Shown: positions 1 to 9,876 of the stretch, in pieces | How the letters are laid out: every line of letters begins with the position of its first letter | How positions within the stretch are numbered: the stretch's first letter is position 1 | Assembly: GCA_002438075.1 (NCBI GenBank) | Contig: DJSQ01000129.1 | Coordinates: 1-18,405, forward strand | Reading direction: 5' to 3' | DNA from: Clostridiales bacterium UBA6330 | GTDB taxonomy: Bacteria; Bacillota; Clostridia; Oscillospirales; CAG-272 | Length of the DNA stretch: 18,405 bases | Program-made: the position numbers and the translations under genes | The notes under the pieces: generated by a model | What the model was told of the DNA's origin: nothing | The model's database searches: none | Seen by the model: only the letters and a program-made list of their open reading frames with translations

Positions 1-114
1 CAGGGAGGTTTGGAGGGTAGGTGACAGATTTTGCTTGCAAAATCTCGTCAATAGCGGCTTTGCCGCGTTGCACCCCTCTCCGAAAGAGGGGGTCCTGCGC
101 CTCCAAGGTCTTCC
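1..114 (-). other. Hairpin-rich sequence downstream of valS
   Basis: No gene is visible here. Read on the minus strand after the valS stop, it begins with GGAAGACCTTGG, which matches the start of the dispersed repeat at 3122-3322, so it may be a diverged member. It then holds a perfect 7-bp stem (73-79 with 85-91, 5-nt loop), a 5-bp GCGGC/GCCGC stem (54-58 with 62-66) and an 8-bp inverted repeat around 28-45. None is followed by a clear U-run on the minus strand, so a rho-independent terminator for valS is possible but not shown. The left boundary is the window edge. Confidence 0.4.
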
Positions 115-2781
<2,667 letters not shown>

Positions 2782-2805
2782 AGCTTCCTCCGTGAATCCG
2801 AAAAT

Positions 2806-3063
2806 AGTTCTCCGTAAAACAAAAAGCTCCCGTCCCATCAGGACGTGGAGCACGCGGTACCACCTGATTTTACGCGTGCGGTCCCCCGCTCGCATACACT
2901 CTCGCCCATAACGGCGGCACCGTTGCGGACTACGCACAAAGGAATCCCCTTTGCTTCCCCCGCACCGCTACAAAGTGACTTCACCCGCTCCCCTACGGAC
3001 TCGCACCCTCCGCCCGCTCTCTGTCAAGGCTTCCGCAGATTACTCTTCTTTGTCACAGCGTTT
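2806..3063 (-). promoter_or_regulatory. T-box leader (valine specifier) of valS
   Basis: Transcribed on the minus strand between the valS promoter and its RBS. Read 5' to 3' it shows the stem I hallmarks: an AGAGAG loop (GACAGAGAGC) and GGGTGCGAGTCCG. A specifier-loop sequence GAA-GUC-AC follows, with the Val codon GUC at 2979-2977. The T-box GGTGGTACCGCG lies at about 2853-2864, its UGGU bulge complementary to an ACCA tRNA end, and a terminator comes just before the RBS. In this family uncharged cognate tRNA stabilises the antiterminator. The specifier, T-box and downstream valS all agree on valine. Confidence 0.95.
2811..2851 (-). terminator. T-box intrinsic terminator
   Basis: Minus-strand stem with arms GCTCC/GGAGC and CGTCC/GGGACG around a short loop, followed by TTTTTGTTTT. 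The 5' side of the stem overlaps the 3' end of the T-box antiterminator region, giving the mutually exclusive folds expected of a T-box. Confidence 0.9.
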
Positions 3064-3069
3064 ATCATA

Positions 3070-3098
3070 AGTATACCACATTTTCCCCCGCTTGTCAA
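3070..3098 (-). promoter_or_regulatory. valS sigma-A promoter
   Basis: On the minus strand TTGACA (3098-3093) and TATACT (3075-3070) are separated by exactly 17 bp, with TGG before the -10 (extended -10). The spacer (GGGGGAAAATGTGG) resembles those of the promoters at 5263 and 6855. Confidence 0.9.
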
Positions 3099-3121
3099 CA
3101 GATATGGTAAAAATTTTTGGA

Positions 3122-3322
3122 GGGAAGACCTCGGGGCGTTGCCCCGAACCCCACTTAGGGGACTTCTTAAAAGAAGTCCCCTAAGGACCTTCAAGAATTT
3201 CACACAAGGGCGGGATTCCGTAACGAATCCCGCCCTTGTGTGAAAGTTTTTGGAGATTTTTAAGAGACTTTTTTCAAAAAGTCTCTTAAATGGGGCTTGG
3301 GGCAACGCCCCAAGGTCTTCCC
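3122..3322. repeat. Nested palindrome of five hairpins (two inverted repeat units)
   Basis: The outer arms 3122-3153 and 3291-3322 are 32 bp long with only three mismatches, each carrying its own small GGGGCGTTGCCCC-type hairpin. Inside lie a GGGGACTTCTT/AAGAAGTCCCC hairpin (about 3155-3185), a perfect 21-bp stem with 6-nt loop (3198-3218 with 3225-3245) and a TAAGAGACTTTTT/AAAAAGTCTCTTA hairpin (about 3259-3290). The structure is two copies of one dispersed unit head to head around a central stem. It lies behind the XRE gene and before the valS promoter, so the right-hand hairpins may terminate the XRE transcript. No coding sequence is convincing in 3099-3332. Confidence 0.85.
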
Positions 3323-3332
3323 CCAAAGAATT

Positions 3333-3575
3333 TTACTGTATCTCCTGCTCAAGCGAGCGGAAAATCTCGTCGTCGAAGAAGTCGGAGATGGAGATGTCCA
3401 AGCCATCGCAGAGCTTTTTGACGGTCACAACCGAAAGCTCCCTGCGCCGCGGGTCGAGCATACTGTAAACGGTCGACGGCGTGACTCCCGAGCGGGTTGC
3501 CAGCTCGTTCCATGTTATCAGCCGCTCCATGCACAAGCGCCGAAAGCGCAATACCACCGCGTCCTTGATTGACAT
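3333..3575 (-). CDS. XRE/Cro-C1 family transcriptional regulator
   Basis: 80-residue single-domain DNA-binding protein. The helix-turn-helix is at about residues 20-40 (ITWNELATRSGVTPSTVYSML), followed by the helices typical of the family (TVKKLCDGLDISISDFF) and an acidic tail. The chosen ATG gives MSIKDAVVL and has AGAGGTGAT about 4 nt upstream; a second ATG two codons earlier overlaps that Shine-Dalgarno and is less likely. It is divergent from the SLOG-fold gene at 3712. Two palindromes sharing a TACGCAnnTGCG core lie over the shared promoters, so it probably represses itself and its neighbour. The family assignment is solid; the target assignment is inference. Confidence 0.9.
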   Translation of the reverse strand: MSIKDAVVLRFRRLCMERLITWNELATRSGVTPSTVYSMLDPRRRELSVVTVKKLCDGLDISISDFFDDEIFRSLEQEIQ

Positions 3576-3606
3576 TTTCATCACCTCTATGTATATTCTT
3601 ACCCAC

Positions 3607-3635
3607 ATTATATAAAAATTTCCGCAAGTGCGCAT
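3607..3635 (-). promoter_or_regulatory. Probable promoter of the XRE gene
   Basis: A minus-strand TATAAT at 3612-3607 lies about 32 nt upstream of the start. No good -35 is seen at 16-18 bp (ATGCGC at 17 bp). The -35 position falls inside palindrome 3619-3650, as expected for an autoregulated or weak promoter. Confidence 0.55.
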
Positions 3636-3650
3636 ACGCACTTGCGGAAA
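3619..3650. promoter_or_regulatory. Palindromic operator 1 in the XRE/SLOG divergent region
   Basis: Perfect 14-bp arms (TTTCCGCAAGTGCG and its complement) around CATA. It covers the -35 positions of both divergent promoters. It contains TACGCACTTGCG (3635-3646), which matches the core of operator 2 (TACGCAGGTGCG) 39 bp away. The shared core suggests binding of one regulator, most simply the adjacent XRE protein. Confidence 0.7.
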
Positions 3651-3670
3651 CATTGCGTTTGTGGTATAAT
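3642..3670 (+). promoter_or_regulatory. Promoter of the SLOG-fold gene
   Basis: TTGCGG (3642-3647), 17-bp spacer, TATAAT (3665-3670) preceded by TGG (extended -10). The -35 lies in operator 1 and the -10 is the left end of operator 2, so binding at either palindrome should block RNA polymerase. Confidence 0.8.
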
Positions 3671-3696
3671 ATATACGCAGGTGCGTATATATTATA
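3665..3696. promoter_or_regulatory. Palindromic operator 2 over the -10 and start region
   Basis: Perfect 15-bp arms (TATAATATATACGCA and its complement) around GG. It starts at the -10 hexamer and runs past the expected transcription start of the 3712 gene. The core TACGCAGGTGCGTA repeats the core of operator 1. Confidence 0.75.
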
Positions 3697-3711
3697 TTTT
3701 GAGGTGCAAAT

Positions 3712-4047
3712 ATGAAAATCGCAATTATCGGTTCAAGAACGCTATGTATTTCCAATCTACAAGACTATCTGCCAAGCGATATTTCCGAAATCGTGTCCGG
3801 AGGGGCAAAGGGAATAGATATCTGCGCGAGGAATTACGCGATAGAACACCATATCAAATTAACAGAATTCCTCCCCGATTATTCAAAATACGGACGTTCA
3901 GCCCCGTTAATCAGAAATATCCAAATAGTCGAATATGCAGATGAAGTAATCGCTTTCTGGGACGGTCACTCCAATGGCACGGTTTTCACTTTGAAAGAAG
4001 CAAAAAAGCGGAATAAAAAGGTGCGCATTTTCAAACTGATGCAATAA
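3712..4047 (+). CDS. YspA/DUF2493-like SLOG-fold protein
   Basis: 111-residue cytoplasmic protein with a Rossmann-like SLOG fold (the DprA/YpsA/LOG superfamily of nucleotide-derivative binders). Visible motifs are MKIAIIGSRT at residues 1-10, VSGGAKGID at 28-36 (the glycine-rich ligand loop), an RN pair at 68-69, and AFWDGHSNGT at 81-90, which is typical of the cpYpsA-related group. The start has GAGGTG 5 nt upstream. The gene and its promoter are clearly more AT-rich than valS or manA, which suggests acquisition. It is divergent from an XRE repressor with operators over its promoter, so expression is probably normally low. The ligand and role are unknown; SLOG proteins have been proposed as sensors or effectors in conflict systems. 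The family call is good; any function is speculative. Confidence 0.8.
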   Translation: MKIAIIGSRTLCISNLQDYLPSDISEIVSGGAKGIDICARNYAIEHHIKLTEFLPDYSKYGRSAPLIRNIQIVEYADEVIAFWDGHSNGTVFTLKEAKKRNKKVRIFKLMQ

Positions 4048-4082
4048 ATAACAATGCACCATCCCGTTTTTCATCTCCCCTC

Positions 4083-4111
4083 TTGTTTTAGCCTCCGATT
4101 TGTGCTATAAT
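4083..4111 (+). promoter_or_regulatory. manA promoter
   Basis: TTGTTT (4083-4088), 17-bp spacer, TATAAT (4106-4111) with TGC before it (extended -10). The leader is about 40 nt and contains a GCGGC-AAA-GCCGC hairpin (4130-4142) ending 3 nt before the GGAGG RBS, which could modulate translation. The same 13-bp motif occurs inverted at 54-66. Confidence 0.75.
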
Positions 4112-4156
4112 AATACCGACAGAACAACAGCGGCAAAGCCGCAACGGAGGAAAAAC

Positions 4157-5146
4157 ATGACAGACAAAACAGCACTTTCACTTTACCCGTTTCGTCTCTC
4201 CTGCGTGACCAAATCGCCCATCTGGGGCGGCACGCGGCTGGTGCGGGAGTGGGGCAAGCAGTCCGACGGAGACACGGTTGGCGAAAGCTGGGAGCTGACC
4301 GTCCGCAAAAACGAAAAGAGCCGCATTCTCAACGGTCCGCTCGCAGGACAGACGCTGGAGGAGGTCATCGACCGCGTGGGTCCCGCCTTCATCGCGCCCG
4401 ATTGGTCGGCGGGGACCTTCCCGCTCCTGATTAAGCTGATTGATGCCGCCGACCGCCTGTCGGTGCAGGTCCACCCCGACGATGCTTACGCCGCGCGGGT
4501 GGAGAACGACAGAGGCAAGACCGAAATGTGGTACATCGTGGATGCCGCGCCCGATGCGGAGATTATCTGCGGGCTTCGCGCGGGCGTGGGACGTGCGGAG
4601 TTTGCCGAGGCGGTCCGTGCGGGGAAAATCGATGGCGTGATGCACCGTCAGAAGGTCCGCAAGGGCGAGGTCTACTTCATTCCCGCAGGGCTTCTGCACG
4701 CCATCGGCAGTGGAATTCTGATTGCCGAAATTCAGCAGAACTGCGACCTGACCTACCGCGTTTACGACTACGACCGCCGCGACAAGGACGGCAAGCTGCG
4801 CCCCCTGCACGTGGAAAAGGCGCTGGACGTGGTGCGCCCGTTCACGGCGGAGGAGATTGACGCGATTCGCTTCTCCCGCCGCTCCGACAGTCTTGCAAAC
4901 GGCGAGGTGCTTGCCGACTGTGACTTCTTCCGCGTGGAGCGCCTGACCCTGAACGGCTCCGCAGTCACGCTCCCCGACTTTGCGGGAATGCGCCATCTGC
5001 TTTGCGTGGACGGCTCCGCAACGCTGGTCTGCGGCGGCGAAAGCTACACGCTTGCAAAGGGCGACAATCTGGAAAGCTGGCTCCTGCCCGCAGGTCTCCC
5101 CGCCTCCCTCTCGGGGAATGCCACCCTCATCGTCTCCGCTGTATAG
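4157..5146 (+). CDS. manA: Mannose-6-phosphate isomerase, type I (class I)
   Basis: Interconverts mannose-6-phosphate and fructose-6-phosphate; zinc-dependent cupin enzyme of the cytoplasm, linking mannose use to glycolysis and GDP-mannose supply. The 329-residue length suits the short Gram-positive ManA form. Zinc-ligand motifs are present: QVHPDD (Q104, H106), KTEMWYI (E123) and PAGLLHAIG (H181), with the YRVYDYDRRD segment (201-209) of the active site. The ATG is chosen because GGAGG lies 6 nt upstream; an upstream in-frame ATG lies only a few bases past the -10 and has no RBS. The gene stands alone, and the hairpin at 5168-5199 behind it probably terminates it. No sugar transporter is adjacent. 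Confidence 0.93.
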   Translation: MTDKTALSLYPFRLSCVTKSPIWGGTRLVREWGKQSDGDTVGESWELTVRKNEKSRILNGPLAGQTLEEVIDRVGPAFIAPDWSAGTFPLLIKLIDAADRLSVQVHPDDAYAARVENDRGKTEMWYIVDAAPDAEIICGLRAGVGRAEFAEAVRAGKIDGVMHRQKVRKGEVYFIPAGLLHAIGSGILIAEIQQNCDLTYRVYDYDRRDKDGKLRPLHVEKALDVVRPFTAEEIDAIRFSRRSDSLANGEVLADCDFFRVERLTLNGSAVTLPDFAGMRHLLCVDGSATLVCGGESYTLAKGDNLESWLLPAGLPASLSGNATLIVSAV

Positions 5147-5262
5147 GATGCGGGGCGCGGGGATGCGTTGGGGAAACTTCTTGAATGAAGTTTCCCCAAA
5201 CCCTTTCAAGAACTTTCAACGCATGGAGTGTGTGCGAACATAGCGGATTTTTTAATTTTGTG
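5147..5262 (+). repeat. Dispersed hairpin repeat, copy 1 of the inverted module
   Basis: Starts directly after the manA stop. It holds a 13-bp stem (5168-5180 with 5187-5199), then CTTTCAAGAACTTTC and a region up to the promoter at 5263. The minus-strand sequence at 6991-6856 is closely similar over the same span, including the hairpin, the TTCAAGAACTTTCAACGCAT stretch, the TGCGAACAT tract and the following promoter. The two copies face each other around the convergent paralogous genes. Confidence 0.85.
5168..5199 (+). terminator. Probable manA terminator hairpin
   Basis: Perfect TTGGGGAAACTTC/GAAGTTTCCCCAA stem with a 6-nt loop, 22 nt behind the manA stop. There is no U-run, so this is a weak or non-canonical terminator, or an mRNA 3'-end stabiliser. 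Confidence 0.5.
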
Positions 5263-5291
5263 TTGACAAAGGGCGAAAAGCGTGGTATAAT
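5263..5291 (+). promoter_or_regulatory. Promoter of the 5331 gene
   Basis: Consensus TTGACA (5263-5268) and TATAAT (5286-5291) with a 17-bp spacer and TGG before the -10. Both hexamers are perfect, so strong constitutive expression is expected. The spacer resembles those at 3076-3092 and 6833-6849. Confidence 0.92.
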
Positions 5292-5330
5292 AAAAGCGGA
5301 GGATATAAAGAATAGGAAAGGAGCCTCGCC

Positions 5331-5987
5331 ATGAAAAAATTGCAGATATTCACATTGGTGCTTTGCATGACCTTGACCCTTTTTGCTTTCGTCAATTCCT
5401 ACCGCATGACACCGCTGATTCAAGTCTCACCCGACTATGCCGTTCAAAGGTTCCATGAGAAAACAGGCAAACCGATTCTCTCGGAGCTACCCCCGGAGGA
5501 GCAACACGCCTATCTGATTGAGGCGGGTGTGGATATGTCGGGGCAGTTCACTTGGGAGAACAGCCAAGACCTCATCCTCGACACAATTCAATGGACAGAG
5601 AGCGACCCGATTATTACAGGGCTAACGTACAACAATCCGGGGACCGTCACCTTCTGTACCGAAGTCCGAAATGCCGTCAATCGCTACTACGGCAGAGAAC
5701 AATACCTTTCGGCACTTTCAAAGGATGCGCTTGTCCGTGTCCTCACCGAATACGGGGTCGAATTTCCGAAGGAAGATACCGACGAATATGCTACCTGCGC
5801 GCTGGCAACCGTCCTCTTCACCGAAATGTATGGTACCTTCTACCCCATGCGCAACAGTCAAATGAACGACTTTGAAAAGCAGGTCTACGCCGCCGCAACC
5901 GCCTACTACAAAAATCGCCCCACGGCAACGGAAGCCCTGCGTTACTTCCGTCAAAAAGTCAAAGCGCATAGCTACATCTACTCCTGA
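5331..5987 (+). CDS. Exported two-repeat protein of unknown function (paralogue A)
   Basis: 218 residues. I do not recognise the family. An N-terminal signal or anchor (MKK then a hydrophobic stretch, residues 1-22) predicts export. The mature part contains two tandem units of about 75 residues. Unit 1 opens with ILSELPPEEQ (49) and GVDMS (66) and ends with VRNAVNRYYGRE (112-123). Unit 2 opens with YLSALSKDA (125) and GVEFP (142) and ends with VYAAATAYYKNR (185-196). The start has AGGAG 7 nt upstream and a near-consensus promoter. It is paralogous to the convergent gene at 6045-6764, sharing KPILSE, AGV, YGV-FP and A-AYY motifs, and the two upstream regions are also homologous. C109 and C156 are present. 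Confidence 0.85.
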   Translation: MKKLQIFTLVLCMTLTLFAFVNSYRMTPLIQVSPDYAVQRFHEKTGKPILSELPPEEQHAYLIEAGVDMSGQFTWENSQDLILDTIQWTESDPIITGLTYNNPGTVTFCTEVRNAVNRYYGREQYLSALSKDALVRVLTEYGVEFPKEDTDEYATCALATVLFTEMYGTFYPMRNSQMNDFEKQVYAAATAYYKNRPTATEALRYFRQKVKAHSYIYS

Positions 5988-6008
5988 AGCCTGACACGGC
6001 ATAGAAAA

Positions 6009-6037
6009 GGTGCTCCGAATCCAAGATTCGGAGCGCC
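6009..6037. terminator. Bidirectional terminator between the convergent paralogues
   Basis: A 13-bp stem (6009-6021 with 6025-6037, one G-U position, 3-nt loop) sits in the 57-bp gap between the two convergent stops. It is followed by TGATTTATTATTT on the plus strand and CTTTTCTA on the minus strand. Confidence 0.8.
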
Positions 6038-6044
6038 TGATTTA

Positions 6045-6764
6045 TTATTTATAGGGTTCCTCCCAACCGCAAAGCTGCCCATCGCTGTCAAGCAAAGGAA
6101 TCGGTCCGCAAATATGCGTTTCCAATACGCTTTGGTGAAGATAAGCCAACGTCTCCAACGCCAAAGGATGATCCTCATAGTATGCAGAAACAGCCGCATG
6201 GACCATTTCGTTGATATCAAGTCCAATCGGATTATTGATAACATCCATTGTGTGGTTGTAGCGTTCGGAATAGGAAACAGATGTCAGAATGAGCTTCCTG
6301 TATTGTTCCCAAAGCTTTTCGGGGAAATCAACACCATAATCCCTTAGAATCCGAAGCTGTTCTTCCTCGGAAAATTGTGACAAAAGCGGTTCTCTGCAAT
6401 AGTAGGCATTGACCGCATCCCGAATCGCCGCTCCAAAAGACAACATGGTTGAATCAATAAGAGCAATATCGTAATTCGGATATATCTCCGTACCTTCAAT
6501 CACAGAGGCAATGAATTCTGTGTGGGAAATGCCGCTTTGCACAAACGCGGGTATCGCAACGCCTGCCCCGACTAAAAAGTCATACTGTTCCTCCGCCGTC
6601 ATCTCCGACAGTATCGGCTTGTCGGTCCGAATATAGATTCGGGGGTTGAACTTTTTCTTCGGGGTCCCCGCCAAATCCGTGTGCGATGCAAAGACGGGAG
6701 ATGATACCGTCAAAAGAATCATGCTCAAAAAAAGCACCAACGTGATAAAACGCGTTCTTCCCAT
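6045..6764 (-). CDS. Exported two-repeat protein of unknown function (paralogue B)
   Basis: 239 residues. The signal peptide is clear: MGRTR, a hydrophobic core (6-20), then a likely cleavage site after SSPVFA (residue 26). The same two-unit architecture as paralogue A is seen. Unit 1 runs from ILSEMTAEEQ (51) and AGVAIP (67) to IRDAVNAYYCRE (114-125). Unit 2 runs from LLSQFSEEEQ (127) and YGVDFP (143) to VHAAVSAYYEDH (188-199). A C-terminal tail of about 25 residues is absent from A. The ATG is set by AAGGAG 7 nt upstream; the longer frame to 6818 has no RBS. It is convergent with and paralogous to the 5331 gene. Function unknown. Confidence 0.85.
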   Translation of the reverse strand: MGRTRFITLVLFLSMILLTVSSPVFASHTDLAGTPKKKFNPRIYIRTDKPILSEMTAEEQYDFLVGAGVAIPAFVQSGISHTEFIASVIEGTEIYPNYDIALIDSTMLSFGAAIRDAVNAYYCREPLLSQFSEEEQLRILRDYGVDFPEKLWEQYRKLILTSVSYSERYNHTMDVINNPIGLDINEMVHAAVSAYYEDHPLALETLAYLHQSVLETHICGPIPLLDSDGQLCGWEEPYK

Positions 6765-6826
6765 ATTCCTTCTCCTTTCATCTTGCACCCCAAGCATATT
6801 TGTACAAAATATCAGCATCCATCCAC

Positions 6827-6855
6827 ATTATATCACATTTCCCGCCCGTTGTCAA
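6827..6855 (-). promoter_or_regulatory. Promoter of the 6045-6764 gene
   Basis: Minus-strand TTGACA (6855-6850), 17-bp spacer, TATAAT (6832-6827), with TGA before the -10 (extended -10). Both hexamers match consensus. The spacer starts ACGGGCGG, like AAGGGCGA in the paralogue's promoter. Confidence 0.92.
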
Positions 6856-6991
6856 CAACTTCCCCCAAAATATAAAAAAGCGGTCCAAGCCGCCATGTTC
6901 GCACCTCTCCAATGCGTTGAAAGTTCTTGAAGGGGTTTGGGGAAACTTCTTCCAAGAAGTTTCCCCAACGCGTCCCCTCGCGTCCCCCCGC
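6856..6991 (-). repeat. Dispersed hairpin repeat, copy 2 of the inverted module
   Basis: Reverse-oriented counterpart of 5147-5262. It contains a perfect 15-bp stem (6937-6951 with 6954-6968, 2-nt loop), then on the minus strand CCTTCAAGAACTTTC and TGCGAACATGGCGG up to the promoter at 6855. It lies 8-60 nt beyond the stop of the last opp-operon gene, so the hairpin may also act as that operon's 3' end. It has no U-run. Confidence 0.85.
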
Positions 6992-6998
6992 ATCCCCT

Positions 6999-7208
6999 TT
7001 ACCGGAACGCGCCGAAGATCCAGAGCATCAGCGCGCCGAGCCCGCAGAGAATCAGGAGACAAGGGAGGATGATGGTCAGGAACGCCGCCAGAACCATCGC
7101 AAAGCCGTCCCGAAAGCCGACGTGCTCCTCCTTCAGCTTCTCGGAAAACTCGCGCTCCTGCTGTTTTGTCACCTTGCGCAGCTTTCTCCCGAAGATTCCG
7201 AACGCCAT
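6999..7208 (-). CDS. Small single-pass membrane protein at the end of the opp operon
   Basis: 69 residues, no family recognised. The N-terminal 35 residues are strongly charged (FGRKLRKVTKQQEREFSEKL), followed by one hydrophobic helix at about 36-66 and a short tail. The positive N-terminus suggests it faces the cytoplasm. A strong GGGAGGAGG lies 6 nt before the ATG. The gene begins 42 nt after the oppF stop on the same strand with no terminator between, so it is probably co-transcribed and may associate with the transporter. The coding call rests on the RBS, operon position and membrane-protein composition. Confidence 0.75.
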   Translation of the reverse strand: MAFGIFGRKLRKVTKQQEREFSEKLKEEHVGFRDGFAMVLAAFLTIILPCLLILCGLGALMLWIFGAFR

Positions 7209-7250
7209 GTGAATCCTCCTCCCCTCTTTCTTGCTTTTTGCCCGCGAAAA

Positions 7251-8879
<1,629 letters not shown>

Positions 8880-9876
8880 TGTTTCTCACCTCCTTTTCGG
8901 GATAGAAGCAACGAATTTTCTGACCCACACCGATTTCCCGCAAGGTCGGCTCTTCCTCCAGACATTTCTGCGTTGCGTACTTGCATCGCGGCGCGAACTT
9001 GCACCCCTTCGGCAGTGCCAGAGGGTGCGGCACCACGCCCGGAATCGGCTCCAGCTTGTGCGTGATGTTGTCAATGCGGGGAATGCTGTACATCAGCCCC
9101 TCGGTATAAGGGTGACTGCACGGGCAGTTGGTGAAAATCACGCGCGCGGAGCTCTGCTCCACAACCTGCCCGCAGTACATCACCACCACGTCGTCCGCCA
9201 TTTCGTTGATGACGCCGAGGTCATGTGTGATGAAGATAATCGACGTGCCGTTTTCTCTCTGCAATTCGTTCATCAGGTGCAGAATCTGCGCCTGAATGGT
9301 CACGTCCAGCGCCGTGGTCGGTTCGTCCGCAATCAGAATCTTCGGACGGCAGGCAAGCGCCATTGCGATCATCACGCGCTGACGCATACCGCCCGAAAGC
9401 TGGTGCGGATACTGCTTGATAACCGCCTCGGGGTTCGGAATCTGAACCGCGTAAAGCATTTCCAGCGCCTTTTTCAGCGCCTCGCGCTTCTTCATTCCCT
9501 GATGGATCATGAACGGCTCCGCGAGCTGCTTTCCAACCGAGAACACGGGGTTCAGGCTGGTCATCGGCTCCTGGAAGATGACCGAAATTTTGTTGCCGCG
9601 GATATCATACATCTGCTGCTCGCTCAATTTGGTCAGGTCGACCCCCTCAAAGAGGATTTCGCCCTCGGCGATATAGCCGTTGCTGTCGAGCAGGCGCAGA
9701 ATGCTCATTGCCGAAACGCTCTTGCCGGACCCCGACTCACCCACGATGCCGATGGTCCGTTTTTCGTCAAGCGTGTAGGAAACATCGTTGACCGCCTTCA
9801 CGATTCCCTTGCGGGTCTTGAAGTAGGTATGCAGATTTTTTACTTCTAATAGTGCCATATTCGTTTCCTCCGCTCC

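Noticed and set aside
2782..2937. N-terminal extension of ValS by 52 residues
   Set aside because: It would translate the T-box terminator and antiterminator; the internal ATG has a perfect RBS.
3122..3322. CRISPR-like array in the repetitive stretch
   Set aside because: The repeats are inverted and nested, not evenly spaced direct repeats with unique spacers; no cas genes.
4178..5209. Minus-strand open frame (343 codons) opposite manA
   Set aside because: ManA zinc-site motifs on the plus strand are decisive; the antisense frame begins in a repeat.
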